Assembly (NCBI RefSeq): GCF_004210375.1
Contig: NC_134833.1
Span: forward strand, 23,626,063-23,690,062
Direction of reading: 5' to 3'
Source of the DNA: Tachypleus tridentatus
Lineage: Eukaryota; Arthropoda; Merostomata; Xiphosura; Limulidae
Length of the DNA stretch: 64,000 bases
In this document: piece by piece, positions 33,321 to 44,690 of the stretch
How the letters are laid out: each line of letters begins with the position of its first letter
Numbering within the stretch: the first letter of the stretch is position 1
Position numbers and translations under genes: made by a program
Notes under the pieces: model-generated
Database searches by the model: none
What the model saw: the letters and a program-made list of their open reading frames with translations, nothing else
What the model was told of the DNA's origin: nothing

Positions 33321-33940
33321 GTAATAAAACAGCAGTTTATTTAACAGGTCTATCGTTAATTAATAGTAAAGCAATATATTTAACAAAGCTATTGTTACAG
33401 TAGCTTGCCTACTATTTAATTATTAACAAATCAGTATGTATCTCAAAACGGCTGGTATGGATATTAACACTTTTAATGATATAGAGAGAACAACGATCTG
33501 AGATACATTTTAATTTCAAATGGGTTTCTCGTTATCAAGAACAATGCAGTATATTTATCAGGGCTACTGTTACAGTAGCTTGTCTACCATTAAATTATTA
33601 ACACAACTGTTTATTTAACAGAGGTATTATTATAGTAATTCATCTAGCAGTTTATTTAACAGAGCTATTGTTACAATAGCTCGTCTACCATTAAATTATT
33701 AACAGAGCAGTATATTTATCAGAGCAATTGTCACAATAGCTTGTCTACCATTAAATTACTAACAAAGCAGTATATTTATCAGACCTATTGTTGCAGTTGC
33801 TCGTTTACCATTAAATTATTAATAAAGCAGTATATTTACCAGGTCTATTGTTACAGTAGCTTGTCCACCATTAAATAATTGTTAACACAACAGTTTATTT
33901 AACAAAGCTATTATTACACTAACTCATCTATTATTAAATA
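33321..33940. repeat. about 60-65-bp imperfect minisatellite
   Basis: About nine diverged units with GCAGTATATTTATCAGAGCT, ATTGTTACAGTAGCTTGTCT and ACCATTAAATTATTAACAAA. It is interrupted at 33436-33541 by retroelement ends. Confidence 0.85.
33436..33541. mobile_element. Penelope-like 3' end pieces in fold-back arrangement
   Basis: 33436-33495 matches the minus-strand 3' UTR seen at 10841-11027 (TCAAAACGGCTGGTATGGAT, ATTAACACTTTT, GAGAACAACG). 33496-33541 carries the outermost end in plus orientation (TGAGATACATTTTAATTTCA, TCTCGTTATCAAGAAC). The two pieces face opposite ways. Confidence 0.6.
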
Positions 33941-33950
33941 ATTGTTGATG

Positions 33951-34096
33951 CTATTCATTGGTAAAACTAGCTGAAGAGTTGGCGGTGGGTGGTGATGAAC
34001 AGTTGCCTTCCCTCTAGGATTACACTGCTAAATTAGGTACAGCTAGCGCAGATAGCCCTCGTGTAGCTTTGCGCGAAATTCAAAATAAACCAAACT
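33951..34096 (+). mobile_element. family A SINE 3' half
   Basis: Starts at CTATTCATTGGTAAAACTAG and runs to GCGCGAAATTCAAAATAAAC. 5' truncated. Confidence 0.88.
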
Positions 34097-34207
34097 TCCA
34101 CAACACAACTTAGGATCATTGTTATTATAGCTATAACAAAAAGTGTCTAGCTTATTATTCTACAACTTGTAGTTAAGCCTTGATCAGAATGCATATTATT
34201 TTAAATT

Positions 34208-34432
34208 GTCTGTGTTTGAAATTTTGCGCGTAGCTACTCGAGGCCTATTTGCGCTAGTCATCCACAATTTAGAAGTGATAGACTAGAGGGATGGCAGCTA
34301 ATCATCACCACTTATCATCAACTCTTGGACTAGGTTTTTACCAACAAATAGTAGGATTGCTCATGACATTTTAACGCTTCCACAGTTGAAAGAATAAGTC
34401 TGTGCGGTGATGGGTTACGAACTTGAATGTAT
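34208..34432 (-). mobile_element. diverged family A SINE
   Basis: TTTGAAATTTTGCGCGTAGC through AGTTGAAAGAATAAGTCTGT. The head end is lost after GGGTTACGAAC. Confidence 0.75.
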
Positions 34433-34544
34433 TGTTCAAGAGTTACACTAAAAAATTATCAACAGTTTATATTCATTTCTGATAATTAATTCCTCAGATA
34501 TATTACCTGAATTTTCACTCAATGCTCATCTGCTTGTTTGACAT

Positions 34545-34640
34545 TAGGATAAACCTGGCCAATAGCCTATATGCGCTGTGTCCACCTAGAGGATCGTTCC
34601 TCGAATTTGAGAGTTAATAATTACTCACTTTCTGAAACAC
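34545..34640 (-). mobile_element. possible family C fragment
   Basis: CCAATAGCCTATATGCGCTG, TGTCCACCTAGAGGATCG and CCTCGAATTTGAGAG loosely follow the minus-strand family C order. Confidence 0.3.
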
Positions 34641-34745
34641 TTATTTGGTGGTAACTCTTAGACTGAGCAGCTCCCTCTGGATGAGTGTTACATAAATGTA
34701 AAGTAAAATCATCTTCTACACCAAGACGGAAATTTCTTAGGTTTG

Positions 34746-34856
34746 CCCTCCAGTGGGGTAGCGGAAAGCTGGCTTAAGAACTTGTAATGCTGAAATTCAG
34801 CGTTCGATCCCGACAGTTTGCGCAGCACAGATATCCCATTCTGAAGCTATGCCCTT
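34746..34856 (+). mobile_element. family B SINE, diverged
   Basis: CCCTCCAGTGGGGTAGCGG head, CGTTCGATCCCG B box, CACAGATATCCCATTCTGAA body. It ends just before an inverted copy of the same family. Confidence 0.75.
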
Positions 34857-34860
34857 TTAC

Positions 34861-34983
34861 TTGTTGTTATTGAGCACAAAGATAAACCAAGGGCTATCTG
34901 TGCTTTGCCCACCACGGGTTTCGAACACCGGTTTTTGGCAGTATGAGTCCGCAGACATACCAGCGTGCCACTAGAGTGGAGGC
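34861..34983 (-). mobile_element. family B SINE, tail-to-tail with its neighbour
   Basis: TTGTTGTTATTGAGCACAAAG tail complement, CACCACGGGTTTCGAACACC B box, GTGCCACTAGAGTGGAGGC head. With the copy at 34746 it forms an inverted pair about 5 bp apart. Confidence 0.88.
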
Positions 34984-35797
34984 ATGCGCTTATACAAAAC
35001 GAAACAAACAAATCATTGAAAAAAAAAAACAAATTGAAAGAAAGTTGTTGTTGTTGTTGTTTTCAACAAAATACAATAAATCAATTTTGTTACGAGCAGT
35101 AAATAGAAATGCTATTTTTAGAATGCTATTTTCTTCTAAGTAAAGACGTAACACTTTATGTATTACCATACAGCTCTATTATCTAGCTTACAAGTTCCTT
35201 CATCTCTGGAGATTAAAGGGGAAAAAAATCTGGTAGAAATAAATCGATTGAAACAAGTTAAATCCAAAACAATTTCTAAGTTATTGATTTCAGAGCTAAA
35301 ACTTATCCCATATAGAGGAGATTGTAGTCTTGTTTCGGTTACGTAGTCCAGCAAACGTTAATGCATCTGCATAAAAAGTCTGGAAAACCATTAGAAATAT
35401 ATCATCTTAATGGCATATTGTTTGAAGTTTTCTAAGTAGATAATGGAAAAAAAAAAAGTTGTTTTAAGTGCACTTTGTTATCATTTAAAGTATGATTTAA
35501 TTATAGTCTTACTTAAAAATGTAGAAACTGAACCTGCGGATCGATTCAAGTTGAATATAACTCTTCTTGATAGCAGATTTTTCCATAACAATAATTCGTA
35601 CTATCTTGCATACGTATCATAATGTGATTTTAGATTTTTTTTCTTACTATTTAATTGTCAGGAATATAAATTTTAAATTAGTTTCTCACATAAGTATTTT
35701 ATTGAATTTGATAATTGTCAAATTATAAATACCCTTATTAAGTATAAAGCTGTTCGGTTATTATTGTTGTTTTCTTTAATGCAGAGACCATATAATT
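34984..35797. other. nothing recognised
   Basis: AT-rich, with (TTG)n at 35046-35061. Short open frames here have no recognisable content. Confidence 0.3.
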
Positions 35798-35930
35798 TAG
35801 AAACTGGTGATTGATGCGCTCGACCAGCAACCTCTGGCTCGCACATTCGATCCCAGTCACTAAACCTACTTGTAATTTTAGTCGGGTGGACGATATAATG
35901 TTACGGTCAATCCCACTTTTCGCTGTTAAG
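35798..35930 (+). mobile_element. family A SINE 5' half
   Basis: GATTGATGCGCTCGACCAGC, GCACATTCGATCCCAGTCAC and ACGGTCAATCCCACTTTTCG. The tail half is missing. Confidence 0.65.
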
Positions 35931-36715
35931 TTGTGTTGTTGTTTTATGTTCATTATGGTTTTTAAAACACCTGAATTATCTATTGAATATAATTTGCTTA
36001 AGAAAACTCTGTCAGATATCATCTTGACCTGAGTTTTTGTACCACGAAACGTTGATGAACTAACCGGAATGAATTTGTTATATAAATAACTACATGCAAA
36101 TTGAATTAAATACATTAAGCCTGAAGTTATTGTTCTTGTAGCACAGCTTGCAGTAATTTGTGTTAACCCATTATATTATTCGAAAACACTCTAGCAGGTT
36201 AAATACATTTTTGCATGAATATAACTCATGAAGTGGAACAAAAGTGGACGATTTTCTGAATTAGATTCCAGACTGCTGAGTTCTTCGATACGTAATTTTG
36301 TATCAAGTGAAATAATTTTACGAGCAGAATTTCTAAATGGAGTTACCAAATGAGAATACTAACAGAAGAAATACAAAAGAAAGGGAGGAATGAACAACCG
36401 AGTTTTGTTTCTAGTTAACTTATAAGGAAATGAAGTCATTTCCGTAGTTAGTACATCGTGAATATTATTACCAAAATATAGAGGAAAACGCTTCGCCATT
36501 TTTAGAAGAACTAGCTACCTGCAATACATGATAAAGCTCGTCAGATTACACAACTTTATTTTTCACGTCTTTAAACAATGATTAAAACTTCGCATGAGAT
36601 TATATTCGAGTCACATTTTTAAGTTTACCTATAACAAAGTAAATGAACTCGAGTTTATTAAGGGTTCATTTTAATTTAAGACGCAGGATTATTTTTTTAA
36701 AGTGTATTATAAAGA
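35931..36715. other. nothing recognised
   Basis: AT-rich, with no repeat or coding identity. Confidence 0.3.
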
Positions 36716-36836
36716 GTATGTGTGTGTTTTCTTATAGCAAAGCCATATCGGACTATCTGCTGAGCCCACCGAGAGGAACCGAATCCCTGATTTTAGCGTT
36801 GTAAATCCGTAGACTTACCGCTGTACTAGCGGGGGG
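36716..36836 (-). mobile_element. family C SINE, full length
   Basis: GTGTGTGTTTTCTTATAGCA tail complement, GGACTATCTGCTGAGCCCAC, GTAGACTTACCGCTGTAC and TAGCGGGGGGC head end. Confidence 0.92.
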
Positions 36837-37052
36837 CTTGTTGTTAAGATACAGGCTTACTTTTTTAAAATTCAAATTCAAACTAACTAAGATTTCACTT
36901 GTCGTATCTTCGCTATTTTGTTATATTTAGTTTTTTTTTCAGCTTTTCAAAATATTAGACTCCGTTATCGTTAATTTCGCATGGCTATTTGTATTAAATA
37001 TTATGTCTACTGATATCAGGCACAATATTCAGACAGCTCGTATTGTTTCATC

Positions 37053-37176
37053 CCTCCAGTAGCTTAGTGGTATGTCTCTGGACTTACAACGCTACAAACC
37101 AGCTTTCGATACCGTTGGTGAGAGAGAACAATTAGCCCATTGTGTAGCTTTGTGCTTAACTTCAACCAAACAAGTT
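37053..37176 (+). mobile_element. family B SINE
   Basis: CCCTCCAGTAGCTTAGTGG head, CTTTCGATACCG B box, TAGCCCATTGTGTAGCTTTG then GTGCTTAACTTCAACCAAAC tail. Confidence 0.9.
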
Positions 37177-37239
37177 AAATTGGTTATCACGTAATTGTAA
37201 ATTATCGAAACCATTATAGCCTGAAAGACTATAATTCCA

Positions 37240-37362
37240 TCATTTCCTTAGATTTGTTTTTCTTTTAATTTTGTAAAACATAAAGTCACGCAATAGACTC
37301 GATTTTAGAATTATAAGCCCACTGACTTACCGCTCATCCACGGATGGAGCTTTACCCCCCGA
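37240..37362 (-). mobile_element. degenerate family B/C SINE
   Basis: GACTCGATTTTAGAATTATA, AGCCCACTGACTTACCGCTC and GGAGCTTTACCCCCC suggest a worn minus-strand copy. Confidence 0.45.
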
Positions 37363-38039
37363 TCTGTTAAATAATTCTTTCTTAAATATAAATAAAATTC
37401 ACTTCAAGGAAGACAAATTACGTAGCCATTATATTTGTTATTAATCTTAAGTACCTGTTTTCAAAATAACGTATTACTTTGGTAGCCATAAGGCAGGTTT
37501 TAAGTTAAGCAAGACTGAATTACACGTAGCTAATGACTTTAAAGTATGTTTAAAAATAAACAAAAGAAAATTCTCAATAGCTGCGGCACTTGAAATTTGT
37601 TTAGGCAGAAGTAGGGTAAATGAATCTTTAACACCTCCCTCCTTCTTTTATTAGCTATATTTTTGTGCACCCTCAACACCAAACATAAAGTGCTTGTATA
37701 CTGGATTCGATTTATTAGTCGTCAAGATCTCTAACAGCCTACCCTCAAACTGAAAATCTTTTAGGCATGATTATATTAAATTAATGTATGAGACTTCAAG
37801 CGTGATCAAATAAATTAGTCGAGAGGGGTTGACCTCCCAAGTCCCAAATTGTAATTAGATCTCAAATCGGTCAAGACATGATGAAGCCTTTCTACGAGCT
37901 GTTATGCCGCAACTAAAATGGTCACTTAAGTCCTTCCGATTCTGACCACTCGCTTGAATTTACGCAGACATCTTTGGTAGACGAGTAATTGTTTATTAGA
38001 AAAGTTTTTACATTTTGAGACGAATCTGTTCATCTTTAT
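37363..38039. other. nothing recognised
   Basis: AT-rich, with no feature seen. Confidence 0.3.
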
Positions 38040-38245
38040 TTTATCGATCGGATCGGAAGGTCCAGAGTTCAAGCCCGTGATTTGCCTCTCAACGCACTCC
38101 GTATTTTCTGTTTTGGGCACGTAACAAAAGCGAGAATCTATTCCACTATTCGATTAAGAATATGAAACTAAGAGGTGGCGATTCTGACTGGTTTTCTTTT
38201 CTTAATCGGCAGTTCGAAAATATGGACGGCTATGCCTGAAATCTA
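38040..38245 (+). mobile_element. degenerate family A-like SINE
   Basis: GTCCAGAGTTCAAGCCCGTG, TTCCACTATTCGATTAAGAA, AAGAGGTGGCGATTCTGAC and ATGGACGGCTATGCC follow family A order. It lacks a tail. Confidence 0.45.
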
Positions 38246-38576
38246 GGAGTCTCTTTCACGTGATCGTTTAGCCCATGTATATTATAAGGTGCAGTTGAAA
38301 TAGAAAATATGGAATGTTGTTTCGCTCAACCTCGTACATTTTGATGTTATGAATGTTAGAAAAATATTAGCTTCAGACCTAGCAGACCCTTTATTATTCT
38401 TAATAGTTTGTAAATAATCCAAATATATATATATATACAACAAATAAATTTGCAGCATTCTTAGAATTCTTAAAACGAAAACCAAGTTTCAAACTTAATG
38501 TTATTAAATAAACTGTTTCTTAAGAAACTTCTGACAAAATCAGTTTATTTTTCATTCAATAATTGCCAGCTATCTA

Positions 38577-38888
38577 TCGTCCCTGTTCATATTGAGGCCC
38601 ACGTGGGGTGATATAGAGGTATCGTCCCTGTTCATATTGAGGCCCACGTGGGGTGATATAGAAGTATCGTCCCTGTTCATATTGAGGCCCACGTGGGGTG
38701 ATATAGAGGTATCGTCCCTGTTCATATTGAGGCCCACGTGGGGTGATATAGAAGTATCGTCCCTGTTCATATTGAGGCCCACGTGGGGTGATATAGAGGT
38801 ATCGTCCCTGTTCATATTGAGGCCCAAGTGGAGGGATATAGAAGTATCGTCCCTGTTCATATTGAGGCCCACGTGGGGTGATATAAAG
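38577..38888. repeat. 45-bp minisatellite, seven copies
   Basis: Unit TATCGTCCCTGTTCATATTG, AGGCCCACGTGGGGTGATAT, AGAGG (or AGAAG). Six of seven copies carry the palindrome CCCACGTGGG; the copy at 38822 has CCCAAGTGGA. GAGG and GAAG alternate, a 90-bp dimer. The period is divisible by three, so frames stay open on both strands; I do not take them as coding. Confidence 0.95.
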
Positions 38889-39135
38889 GGTTAAGATCCC
38901 GAAACTCTTCTCCCTCCACCACCTTCCCTGAAAGTGGACACCAGAACTGGTGATAATCATTCCCTCTGTTCGCCAGTTATAAACGGACACACATACAGAA
39001 TTTTATAAAAATACTGATTTACATTTCGAGGGAAGAGGTAGTGGAATTTCATTAAATATGGATGAAATTTGGCGGAGAAGCACTTTAAAAATCGGCAAAT
39101 AAATTAGTATTATTGATGAGAGGAAGGTGTAATCG

Positions 39136-39365
39136 TTTATTTGATTATTCTGAATTTCGCGCAAAGCTACACGTCCCTTATTTAGCAATTTATGACTAGA
39201 GGGAAAGTGGTCATTGCCATCTACCGCCAACTCTTGGGCTACGTTTTTATCAACGAATAGTGGGATTGACTATACATTATAATGCATAGTTTAATGGGAT
39301 GTGGATTCGAACCCGCGACCGTCAGATTACGACCAAAGCGCCCTAAACACTTGACCAAAATCCCA
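39136..39365 (-). mobile_element. family A SINE with internal deletions
   Basis: GAATTTCGCGCAAAGCTACA, then a gap to GTCCCTTATTTAGCAATTTA. The head is present (GGATTCGAACCCGCGACC) and ends CTTGACCAAAATCCC. Confidence 0.88.
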
Positions 39366-40859
39366 TAGCATTATATTTATAAGCAGAACGTTAACAGTAA
39401 TGCTCAAATGACCGAAATGCCCCTTGTGCATGCCTTTAATTACACGAAATAAAATTTCAATTGCTTCTTCTCACCTGCAAAAGGGCATTGAAAAATGCTA
39501 ACCTACAAAATGCAACAGTCAAGAGACGTGATTGGGTTAAAAACTACAGTGGTGTAATATTTAGAAAGTGGGGTTAAGGTTGTGATAAATCAGCCAATGA
39601 TCATCACAGGATCGTAACTATTTATGCTATTTCTCGTTACATGTGACGTTTTTGGCATATTTCAAAGTTAAAGACAATGGTCTAATTGTTCATTTGTTAC
39701 CGAAGAAACACGCATGCGCGCACGGGAAGAGAATAATTATTTAAAATTCTGGGATGATTAATTTTACTTATTTTCCTGAAGAATGATCCAGAAGAGTACT
39801 GGCTAACTGCTTCCTTTACAGGGTGACTGATTTTTATGTTTCTTTTTCTGGAATAAGTCAAATGTACGTACCAAGAAGTCCTCAAAACTTATAAGGACAA
39901 TTAATATTTATTTGCGTTGCTACTGAAAACAGAAACACCACCACCACCACCAACATCAACTAACACAAATTAAACAACTCTAATGATATGTATCAATCCT
40001 GAAGCCGTGAAAGACAAGAGGGCCAAGGGAACTATTTGACTATTGATAAGGTTTGGGCATTGCGTTTACTTCCAGTTTCTAATTAATCACCATAGTATAT
40101 TGAGATAATTCACTTCAACCGTAGTGATTTATTAGAGCATTAATGCTTTCAGGTGGCAAATACATTACACAGTATAAGATTTTCGCTGTAATAACATGCG
40201 ATATCCTTTTGCTGTTCTTGACAGCCTTATGATTCATTACAGTTGTAAGTGGGAAATGCATAACTCTACCAACTTCAAAGTTCGTGACACATTATTTTTT
40301 TCTTCGACACACCAACTCCATTAATTAATACGATCCGTGCGCCATCATCTCTGCTTTATCTAACACTTAGATGCTTTTTCTTAAAGTAATAACACGAAAA
40401 TAAGGAAAGTTCGTATCTTTTGATGGATGAGGTCCACTTTCATTAGAGGCTCCACGTTCGTGTCATGAATGGTAATCGCCATCTAGCGGCCCGTCTGTTA
40501 CGCTCTCTCTACGGTTTCTACAGAACTTAACGCAGCCATTTCGAACCCGAACTTTATGATATTATAAACATATTTTGATAACTCTTTTATTTCGGTCCAC
40601 GTGGTAGAACTAACTGCTGAAGAAGCGAATAAAGAAATAAATAGACATAAAAAAAATAGTACGAATAATGATCATAATTAATGAGATAAAACTAGCGACT
40701 CTTCACATGCGTGTAATGTACTTACAGTAACTTATTTGCGCTACATATCATTTTGACGTAGGTGCCGACGTTTGCTTCTATGAGAGAACTCTAATCAATA
40801 TCACAGTACGTCACAAGTTCTCAGTCCATTTTCCCGGTAGACTTCCGATATCTTTGTAA
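39366..40859. other. no gene or repeat recognised
   Basis: AT-rich, with a short (CAC)n at about 39940-39952 and a TAGATGGCG motif on the minus strand near 40481-40489. The 3' part may belong to the promoter of the exon candidate at 40860. Confidence 0.3.
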
Positions 40860-41019
40860 ACCGAGTCCGGCTTGTAGTTTAAGGAAGCCGCCGGCTATAC
40901 CGGACGCCGACAGCCGAGAACCGACCAATGCATTCAGTCACTTTTTCTTTTCTTACCCAACATTTAGTACTTTTCTTCCTTAACAGTCTCACGTTCAGGC
41001 AACTAGGAGGACAGTAAAG
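40860..41019 (+). promoter_or_regulatory. candidate promoter and untranslated first exon
   Basis: An unusually GC- and CpG-rich patch for this window (GGAAGCCGCCGGCTATACCG, GACGCCGACAGCCGAG), with a CCAAT at 40926-40930, leads after about 90 bases to ACAGTAAAG|GTAAGTGG, a near-perfect 5' splice donor (GT at 41020-41021). There is no useful ATG frame, so it would be a 5' UTR exon of a plus-strand gene whose coding exons lie outside the window or are not recognised. No transcript evidence is available. Confidence 0.35.
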
Positions 41020-41575
41020 GTAAGTGGTCCAATCTTTCTTGCAAAAATCTTCTCAAAGATGATCGTTATTCTTCTTCTAAGTTGTCGTTAGATGGCGCTT
41101 TCTCAACGAACTACCCCAGTGAAACCGTAAAATAACTATAGTAAGTTATATTAAGTTGTATTTGGAAAGCAATAATTAAAATGAATGTACCAATAAAAGA
41201 GAAACGTGAAAATATATACCAAAGGTTTTTGATTTATCATCTGAAGCTCATGGTTTTGGGTTTTGGTTAATATGAAACTAAGTATTCAGAATATTTAGTT
41301 TCTTCTTTCTGAGAAACCCTCATAAAAAATTTAAATTATTTAAATATCTTTATAGCAGACTGTTAAAGATAACAATTTTAAATAAAATAAAGAGAGCCAT
41401 GCCCTGAAAATAGCAAATTATTCTAATTTCTTTGTAAAAGATTGCTCATGTTTGGAACAAACAGCACAAAGATTTCATAACTAATGAAATAGAACCACGT
41501 ACTGATTATTTATCACACTCACGAATAAAACAAAGTTTTAAGATATTATTGAAAGTATGTTTCGTAATATATCTT

Positions 41576-41672
41576 GGAAACAGAGGGCTTATATCGCAAA
41601 AATTCGAAGTTTGATTCTTGCAATGGACGCCAGATGAATAATCCATTGTGCACCTTAATACTTCAACTGAAC
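41576..41672 (+). mobile_element. degenerate family B SINE
   Basis: GGCTTATATCGCAAAAATTC, AGTTTGATTCTTGCAATGGA, AATCCATTGTGCACCTTAAT, and a CAACTGAACAAACAG tail. Confidence 0.5.
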
Positions 41673-41863
41673 AAACAGACCAACTGAAAATGGAACTTTA
41701 TCATTATGTATATTTGGACATGCGGAATATCAAAACTCCAGCAGAACGCTTCGGACAACAAGTTTCGGCAACAACTTAAGAAACAAATGAACGTGATTTG
41801 CTATTGGTTGTGATAACATTTTTCGGAGGCTAACCTTTAGTCAGTAGTTTTTGTTGAGGGTTT

Positions 41864-41937
41864 AAAACCGTAAGGAAACCTATTGCACAACGTAACAATT
41901 AAAACCGTAAGGAAACTTATTGCACAACATAACAATT
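41864..41937. repeat. 37-bp tandem duplication
   Basis: AAAACCGTAAGGAAACCTAT followed by TGCACAACGTAACAATT is repeated once, with two substitutions. Confidence 0.9.
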
Positions 41938-43356
41938 TTTCTTTTTTTTCCAGAGCTTCTATCTTCAGTTAAATAACTGAGATGAAATAAGGTTTGCCCT
42001 GCATTAGCTACTGTGATAATTTCCATAAATAATGTTATTGGAACTTGTTTTGAATAATTTAAAGTAAGATAATCTGGGACATTATTTCACATTATAGACA
42101 CAAATGAATAGATGAATTTCAAATGAAATGAAGTAAACTATGACGCAGAATTACCAATAACATGCAGTTAAAGCAGTTTAAATATATTGAACGATACATT
42201 TTTCATACCTTCAAAGCAATCAGGATATTATGTTAATCATTCTTTATATTGAGAAAAAAGTTCCGATATATTGTGATCGAAGACGAAATCTAAAGAGCTA
42301 CACTACCTGTTACGACAAGAAATCACGTTGGCTTAATGCCGATATTAAAACTATTATTATCTAGTCGCTTTCACAAAAAGAAAAATCGAATTAAACGGCG
42401 TAGGGTTTGTCTCATATTTCAAACAGTGATTTTCGATCACGAATATTTTATATATTTCGTGTTTCATTGTTCACGGTTTTTATAGTACGATAGATCACAG
42501 AATCTACACACACGATTGTTCTTATAAAGGTTTATCGAAAGTTTAATTTTTCGGAAATAAAATATTTTCACACGCTAATGGAACATGCAGTCGAAAATGT
42601 GTTTGTTTTTTTTCCTTGTTTTTTTAATTAAATGAAATATTTTCTACAAACTAGATGGCGCTCTTATTCTTAACAAGTCCAAGAAAAATAGTGAAAATAG
42701 AAGTTCAAAAATTGTGTGGAACTTTTAGAACTATTTAAAATAATAATTTGGATTTCATATAAAATATACTATATATTAGATCTGTTAAGGAGGCTAGTAA
42801 AAGTAATATAACGGCTGACTTCTATAGTTTCCATGTTATTTGATTGACTTTTTAACGTTTCCATTTCTTTGCGAAGTTTAACAAATGCTTCAACCTGTCA
42901 AACGAACTTATTTCCAGCAGTATTTCAGGGACCATCAAATATATAATAAATGTTGAGACATTAAGGAAAGAATAATATTTGTCGTATGAGAGAAATATAA
43001 TGGAAAGCTAAGTCTTACGCATGCTCAAATCGAAATATCTGTAAGAAGCATATTTGAAGTCCAACGAATATTAACGGGTCATCAAGTGACTCCCGTGTGG
43101 CTGATGAGATGACGTCACGAAACGCTCGAGACTAAATTAAAAATTCAATTCTTATCCAGTGGCCTGACTAATGATTCTATTGTGTCTGCTTACGCGCAAT
43201 ACAGCTATATCATCTCGCGCAAGAGAATGGAATTAGATACATATTCGTACACTTAAAAGAATTAACTCGTATTTTCTTTACTGACCGCTATCGTGAAAAC
43301 AGTATTGTCTTGCCATCTGTGGTTTATCTCAAAACTTGAACTTAGGATTATGAATT
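41938..43356. other. no gene or repeat recognised
   Basis: AT-rich. CTAGATGGCGCTCTTA at 42651-42666 matches the motif discussed around 41 kb. A TGACGTCA lies at 43110-43117. Confidence 0.3.
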
Positions 43357-43660
43357 ACTTATATGTTTTTCAAGAATTAGAATAATAGATTATTTATATG
43401 TTTTTTCAAGTATTATAATAATAGATTATTTATATGTTTTTTCAAGTATTATAATAACGGGTTATTTATATGTTTTTCAAGTATTATAATAATAGATTAT
43501 TTATATGTTTTTTCAAGTATTATAATAATAGATTATTTATATGTTTTTTCAAGTATTATAATAACGGGTTATTTATATGTTTTTTCAAGTATTATAATAA
43601 CGGGTTATTTATATGTTTTTTCAAGTATAATAATAATATATTATTTATATGTTTTCTAAT
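43357..43660. repeat. 36-bp AT-rich minisatellite, about eight copies
   Basis: Unit GATTATTTATATGTTTTTTC + AAGTATTATAATAATA, with AACGGG replacing AATAGA in some units. Units lacking one T are 35 bp. The open frame across it is a by-product of the period. Confidence 0.95.
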
Positions 43661-44218
43661 TATCGCCATACAAAAAGCAAACAGAAAATAATTTTTCCCT
43701 TCATAATGCAGGTTTTTAACTTTTTGTTTTTCAACTCTTCATATCTTCATATCTATCTTCATATCTTCCTATCTGAGAATCTTTTTTTCCACAAGCTGCT
43801 GAAAACAAAATCTGTAAATTACACAAGTTTGACTGTGCTGATGGAAGAGAAACTTGAACCTAGTATAACCTTATACCTTAGCTTCCAAATAATTTCAAAA
43901 CTGCCATAAACGAGCCCAAAGTATTCAATTTAGACTGATCAAGAAACGTATATAAAATTTAAAAAGGTAACTTTTACACACAAAAAAACTTTAAAACTCA
44001 TAGTTACTCTCTGAATAATAAAAAAAAACATTTATTAAAACAAAGCTGAAGGTTTCTTCGGTAGAATACACGTCAGTTATATTTAGTTTGTACGGTGTGA
44101 ATATTCCATAAATTTTCGTACAACTTCCAAATTGCCACTAGCAACGTAAACCTAAAAGAAATAGTAGTATCGGTTATAGTTGTGTTATACATGTATATTA
44201 TCTTTTAAGACAGATAAT
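43661..44218. other. nothing recognised
   Basis: AT-rich; a short (TCATATCT)-like run at 43737-43772. Confidence 0.3.
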
Positions 44219-44483
44219 TGGTCCATCACGGTCAGGTGGTTAGGGCGCTCGATTCGTAACCTGAGTTCGACTAACCCTCGCACTAAACATGCTCGCACTT
44301 TCAGCCGTGAGGGCATTATAATGTAACGATCAATCTCACTATTCGTTGGTAAAAGAGTAGCCAAAGAGCTGGCGATGGGTGATGATGAATAGTTGCCTTT
44401 CCTCTATTGTTACAGTGCTAAATTAGGGACGCAGATCGCCCTCGTGTAGCTTTGCGCGAAATTAAAAAAAACCAAACAAACCA
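44219..44483 (+). mobile_element. family A SINE
   Basis: GGTCCATCACGGTCAGGTGG head with a damaged B box (GAGTTCGACTAACCC), full body, tail AAACCAAACAAACC. Confidence 0.9.
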
Positions 44484-44574
44484 AACATACAAATGCCGTG
44501 TAAAGTGGTTTAAGTTCTTTATTGCAAAGTGAGAAAACTTCCACACTTCCTTAGAGAATTTGTATCCTTGTAAC

Positions 44575-44690
44575 CCCGGTGGGTTAACAGTAAGTTCACG
44601 GGATAATAACGCAAAAATCCGGTGTTCGATTACTTGCAATGGAGAGAGCGCGGAAAGCCAAGCATGTACTTTACATTAAACAAATAAGTC
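44575..44690 (+). mobile_element. family B-like SINE
   Basis: CCCCGGTGGGTTAACAGTAA head, GGTGTTCGATTACTTG B box, ending in ATTAAACAAATAAG. Confidence 0.7.

Noticed and set aside
35738-36115. 125-codon minus-strand frame
   Set aside because: It runs antisense through a SINE fragment (35798-35930) and has no recognisable content.
38570-38990. 100-138-codon frames on both strands over the 45-bp array
   Set aside because: The 45-bp period is divisible by three, so any stop-free unit stays open; three competing frames on both strands.
19477-43117. TGACGTCA CRE-type sites at 19477 and 43110 as promoter evidence
   Set aside because: About one such 8-mer is expected by chance in 64 kb, and no nearby gene structure supports them.
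43470-43691. FFKYYNNRLFIC-type repeat protein
   Set aside because: Artefact of a 36-bp AT-rich array.
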